From UBA7446 sp965657545 (GTDB taxonomy: Bacteria > Bacteroidota > Bacteroidia > Flavobacteriales > Flavobacteriaceae): 26,084 nucleotides of DNA. Location of the stretch: NCBI GenBank assembly GCA_965657545.1, contig CBFHOG010000018.1, positions 1 through 26,084 of the forward strand, written 5' to 3'. This document shows, piece by piece, positions 23,339 through 26,084 of the stretch. The translations under genes were made by a program, and so were the position numbers. Every line of letters begins with the position of its first letter. Within the stretch, counting starts at the first letter, position 1. Under the pieces are notes generated by a model that did not search any database, was not told the origin of the DNA, and saw only the letters and a list, made by a program, of their open reading frames with translations.

Positions 23339-24357
23339 GGAATTAAGTGCGGTTGAATAACAGACCAATTTACGTATTTAAAATTTTGCGGTTCGTTACC
23401 GTTTTCGCCGTCTTGCACAATGAGTAGTCCATTTGGAAATATAGGTGTTTTCAGGCTAGAAACTTCAAGTCCGTCGGTTTCTTGAACCCCATCTACAAGC
23501 CCGTCTTTTATCTGAATGATATTTTTTAATTTCAGACTTTTTCTATCAATAAACGCATAGGCATTTGATCCTTGCACAGACATAACAATCCAACCACTTC
23601 CATCTTCATTTTCGCGAAGTGCAAGTCCTTCAAAATCGGGTTTTAGTTTATTTTTATCCACCTTTAAAATCATGGTTTTTTCATCCACTTGCCAGGGCAA
23701 AGCGTTTAGTTGCCAAAGACCTTTTTCCTCCTCAGCGACATATAATTTTTTATTCATTGGATCGACTACAAGTCCTTCTACGGTTTTGCCAAATTTTAGT
23801 TTGCGGACCAATGCCATGCGTACTTTTTTATCTTGTAATCCAATTTGATATTGCCAAACCTTTCCCTTTTTTGTGCTTACAATTATATAAGGCTGCTCGT
23901 CTAGGTAGGTAGTAATGCCATACACTTCTTTAAGTGGTACCTCAATATCTTGAATTTCGGTAAGAGAACCATCAGGATTTAGAAACGCAAAGGTTATGGT
24001 TTCTGCAGTTCGATTAGATGCACAAATCAGTGGTAAGTCGTTTTTGAGTATGTCGTTTGCGACAAAATGCGCTACATTATTCGGTCTGCCTACTGGATAT
24101 TGGTGTAGTTTTTTGCCCTGTAGATTGTAGGTGATTAGGCCATATTTTTTATCTGTAGCCACCACAATGGAATTAGTAGCGTCATTTGGGTTTTCCCAAA
24201 TACAGATATCGTCTGCGGCGTCGTCATAAGACACAACAGCTTCGGTTTCTAGTGTGGCTTCAACTTGGGGAAAAGCAAAAGAGCGAACCGAAGTCCGCTC
24301 TTGTGCCATTACCGTGAAACCCACAAAAAGCGTGAAGATTCCGGTGAGATGTTTCAT
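23335..24357 (-). CDS. Beta-propeller 3-phytase, secreted
   Basis: This 340-residue protein has a signal peptide (MKHLTGIFTLFVGFTVMAQ). It then shows the beta-propeller phytase signatures: YDDAADDICIW (44-54), VVATDKKYGLITYNLQGKKL, RPNNVAHF, KTVEGLVVDP, KLYVAEEEKGLW (acidic calcium/phosphate-site residues E209-E211), DFEGLAL, VQETDGLEV and NFKYVNW at the end. These enzymes use calcium to release phosphate from inositol hexakisphosphate. In the first motif the usual DDPA is DDIC, so proline and alanine are replaced, but the acidic residues are kept. The ATG overlaps the stop of the TonB receptor (TAATG) and its own stop overlaps the lipoprotein start, marking a tightly coupled operon. Confidence 0.9.
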   Translation of the reverse strand: MKHLTGIFTLFVGFTVMAQERTSVRSFAFPQVEATLETEAVVSYDDAADDICIWENPNDATNSIVVATDKKYGLITYNLQGKKLHQYPVGRPNNVAHFVANDILKNDLPLICASNRTAETITFAFLNPDGSLTEIQDIEVPLKEVYGITTYLDEQPYIIVSTKKGKVWQYQIGLQDKKVRMALVRKLKFGKTVEGLVVDPMNKKLYVAEEEKGLWQLNALPWQVDEKTMILKVDKNKLKPDFEGLALRENEDGSGWIVMSVQGSNAYAFIDRKSLKLKNIIQIKDGLVDGVQETDGLEVSSLKTPIFPNGLLIVQDGENGNEPQNFKYVNWSVIQPHLIP

Positions 24358-26084
24358 TATAAATCTATTTTAAGACCTAAGTTCCAGCTCATTTGGTAGT
24401 ACTCAAGTTGCATCGTTTTTTCTTTGCTTCCTTGGTAGTAACGCAATGGTTGGTTTGTTAGGTTTTTAGCCTCAGCAAATAAACGAATTTTATCCGTTAG
24501 GTTGTATGAAGCGTTAAGGTCTAAGAACTTTTGCTCGTCATAGTAACGATCTTCCCAAGCAGCTCCACCTAGCTCATCAAGTTGCTCACCAGCGTAGTTG
24601 TAAGAAATTCTAGCAAAAATCTTATCTGTTTCATAAGCCAAAGAAAGGTTGTACATGTTCTCAACAGCACCTGCAAGCGGCACATCATTTCTTCCTTCTA
24701 AGATATTATCTGTTGATGAATCTGTAAACGTATAATTTGCTGCAAGGTTAAGGTTATCCAATAATTGTGTTTGAGCAGCTAATTCAAATCCAAAAACACT
24801 TGCTTCAGAACCATTTCTTCTTTGTGTAAAACGCTCATATGTTGTGCCGTTGTACGTAAAATCAGAATCTCTAAATGTGTAAATCCAATTATCTAATGAT
24901 TTATAGAATAAACCTCCAGAAAAGATTCCTGTGTTACCCACATACTTTTCCGCCATAATATCAAAATTGTTTGAAGTTGTAGCTTCTAGGTTTGAGTTTC
25001 CAACTTCTATTCTTTGGCTATCATTTTCAACATATTCAAATGGGACAAGATCAAAATAGTCAGGACGAGCCAATGATTTAGAATAGGCAACCGTTACATT
25101 AAAACTGTCAGAGAAATTATGTCTAAGGTTAATACTTGGAAGAAAATTCGTGTAATCTTTTTCGCCAGTAGTTTCTGTAATGTCTGCAGGCTTACTGTGT
25201 AAGTCCTCATCAAATATTTGTCCGATGTAGTTTATATCTGTTTTTTCTACCCTGAAACCAGCAACAAGAATTGTATTTGGCCCAAGATTATTGGTTGTCA
25301 TGATGTAACCAGCAGTAATGGTTTCGTCTGCATTGTAGTTTGCACCTGCAAATTCGTCCATAACGTACTCTTTAAAATCAGCTCCATCTGCACCTCCAAG
25401 TTCAAGTCGCCCTAAGTAACGCGCATCCATGAAATTACCTAACACATATTTATTTCCAGGCTCATAGCTATCAATATTTGCATTAAATGTAGGAACAGTG
25501 TTTAAGTTTCCAAGATTATTATCATATTCAAACCAAACGTCATCACGCATTTTGGATTGGTCTTTATACGCAGCACCAAACTTTAATGTTGAACTTTCAG
25601 CATAAGGAAGTTCAAAATTGATTTTAAACTGGGTATTGTCTTCCTCAGTTAATTTTTGCGCGTCTTGCGTCCATTTATATTCAAAATTACTGTCATCATT
25701 CCATGCATCACCGTCAAAGTTTAGGTATGGACGCTCAATATTAGAAATATCCCACGGAGTTCCATTTGCATTTGCAGTATAAGGTACAGGGTCATATTGA
25801 AAACGTGTATAACGCTCATCAGGACGGTGCTCACTTGCTTTGGCTGTAGAAATTTTCCAATCAATAGCTAAGTTTCCAGCTTGGTGCTCACCACCAAGGC
25901 TATACTTTTCAAGGCGTTGATCTTCTAAACGACGTGCATCGTTTTCTTCGTTATCAATACCTCCTTTGGTTTGCTTGCGAATCGTAAGCTCTTCATCTTC
26001 ATAAATAGCTCTCCAACGAAAACGGTTTTCCCAATCGTCTCTATGGTTATAAATAGACTTAAAGTACAAATAGTTGTTCTCATT
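24357..26084 (-). CDS. TonB-dependent outer-membrane receptor, C-terminal barrel (runs off the right edge)
   Basis: The last 575 codons are visible, and the frame stays open to the window edge. The sequence is a 22-strand-type barrel: alternating amphipathic strands, FLPSINLRHNFSDSFNVTVA, YSKSLARPDYFDLVPFEYVE, GNSNLEATTSNNFDIMAEKY and a final NLGLKIDL. The plug, signal peptide and any TonB box lie outside. Its stop overlaps the phytase start, so it is the first or an early gene of the phytase operon and probably takes up an inositol phosphate, phosphate complex or other phytate-derived ligand. The substrate is inferred from context only. Confidence 0.9.
   Translation of the reverse strand, partial: NENNYLYFKSIYNHRDDWENRFRWRAIYEDEELTIRKQTKGGIDNEENDARRLEDQRLEKYSLGGEHQAGNLAIDWKISTAKASEHRPDERYTRFQYDPVPYTANANGTPWDISNIERPYLNFDGDAWNDDSNFEYKWTQDAQKLTEEDNTQFKINFELPYAESSTLKFGAAYKDQSKMRDDVWFEYDNNLGNLNTVPTFNANIDSYEPGNKYVLGNFMDARYLGRLELGGADGADFKEYVMDEFAGANYNADETITAGYIMTTNNLGPNTILVAGFRVEKTDINYIGQIFDEDLHSKPADITETTGEKDYTNFLPSINLRHNFSDSFNVTVAYSKSLARPDYFDLVPFEYVENDSQRIEVGNSNLEATTSNNFDIMAEKYVGNTGIFSGGLFYKSLDNWIYTFRDSDFTYNGTTYERFTQRRNGSEASVFGFELAAQTQLLDNLNLAANYTFTDSSTDNILEGRNDVPLAGAVENMYNLSLAYETDKIFARISYNYAGEQLDELGGAAWEDRYYDEQKFLDLNASYNLTDKIRLFAEAKNLTNQPLRYYQGSKEKTMQLEYYQMSWNLGLKIDL

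Overview
The window reads as a chromosomal segment of a Flavobacteriia-type member of the Bacteroidota, probably marine. The evidence is low-to-moderate GC, TonB-dependent receptors at both edges, two secreted proteins with type IX secretion (T9SS) C-terminal sorting domains, TAnnTTTG -7 promoter elements before many genes, almost no Shine-Dalgarno sites, and a carotenoid desaturase. I see no phage, integrase, transposase, rRNA, tRNA or CRISPR array.

Layout. 1-590 (-) is the start of a TonB-dependent receptor that leaves the window. 638-7453 is a sulfur/anion-transport block: a CstB-like persulfide dioxygenase-rhodanese, a SulP transporter with its own promoter, an ABC-F ATPase (all -), and a divergent second SulP (+). 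7500-8028 (-) is a RelE-type toxin-antitoxin pair. 8029-8515 is a gene-free stretch with the pair's promoter, a two-copy repeat in which one copy carries a GC-rich hairpin, and terminators. 8516-11795 (-) holds two secreted T9SS cargo proteins that look carbohydrate-binding, separated by a strong terminator. 11993-12477 (-) is an overlapping pair: a nine-cysteine zinc-ribbon protein and pterin-4a-carbinolamine dehydratase.

12517-17541 is an envelope-glycan block: an ArnT-like lipid-linked sugar transferase (-), a divergent GT2 polyprenyl-phosphate sugar synthase overlapping a flippase-like membrane protein (+), then a UDP-glucuronate-4-epimerase-like enzyme and a PAP2 phosphatase (-). Together these could make, move, use and recycle a polyprenyl-linked sugar. 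17586-21464 (+) holds a CrtI-type desaturase overlapping an MJ1255-like glycosyltransferase, then a pirin and an HMA-MauE membrane protein. 21456-26084 (-) is a tightly overlapping cluster transcribed leftward: TonB receptor, beta-propeller phytase, lipoprotein propeller, and a helical-repeat/NADPH-FMN-reductase fusion. It is probably a phytate/organic-phosphate scavenging operon.

The points most worth a second look are the in-frame fusion at 21456-22496, whose junction looks like an old promoter and start; the phytase operon; the crtI-glycosyltransferase pair without a neighbouring crtB; the CstB-SulP pairing; the repeat with a nested hairpin; and the zinc-ribbon/PCD pair. Most components belong to known families, and I do not see one unmistakably new system. 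The novelty is in the combinations and small uncharacterised proteins.
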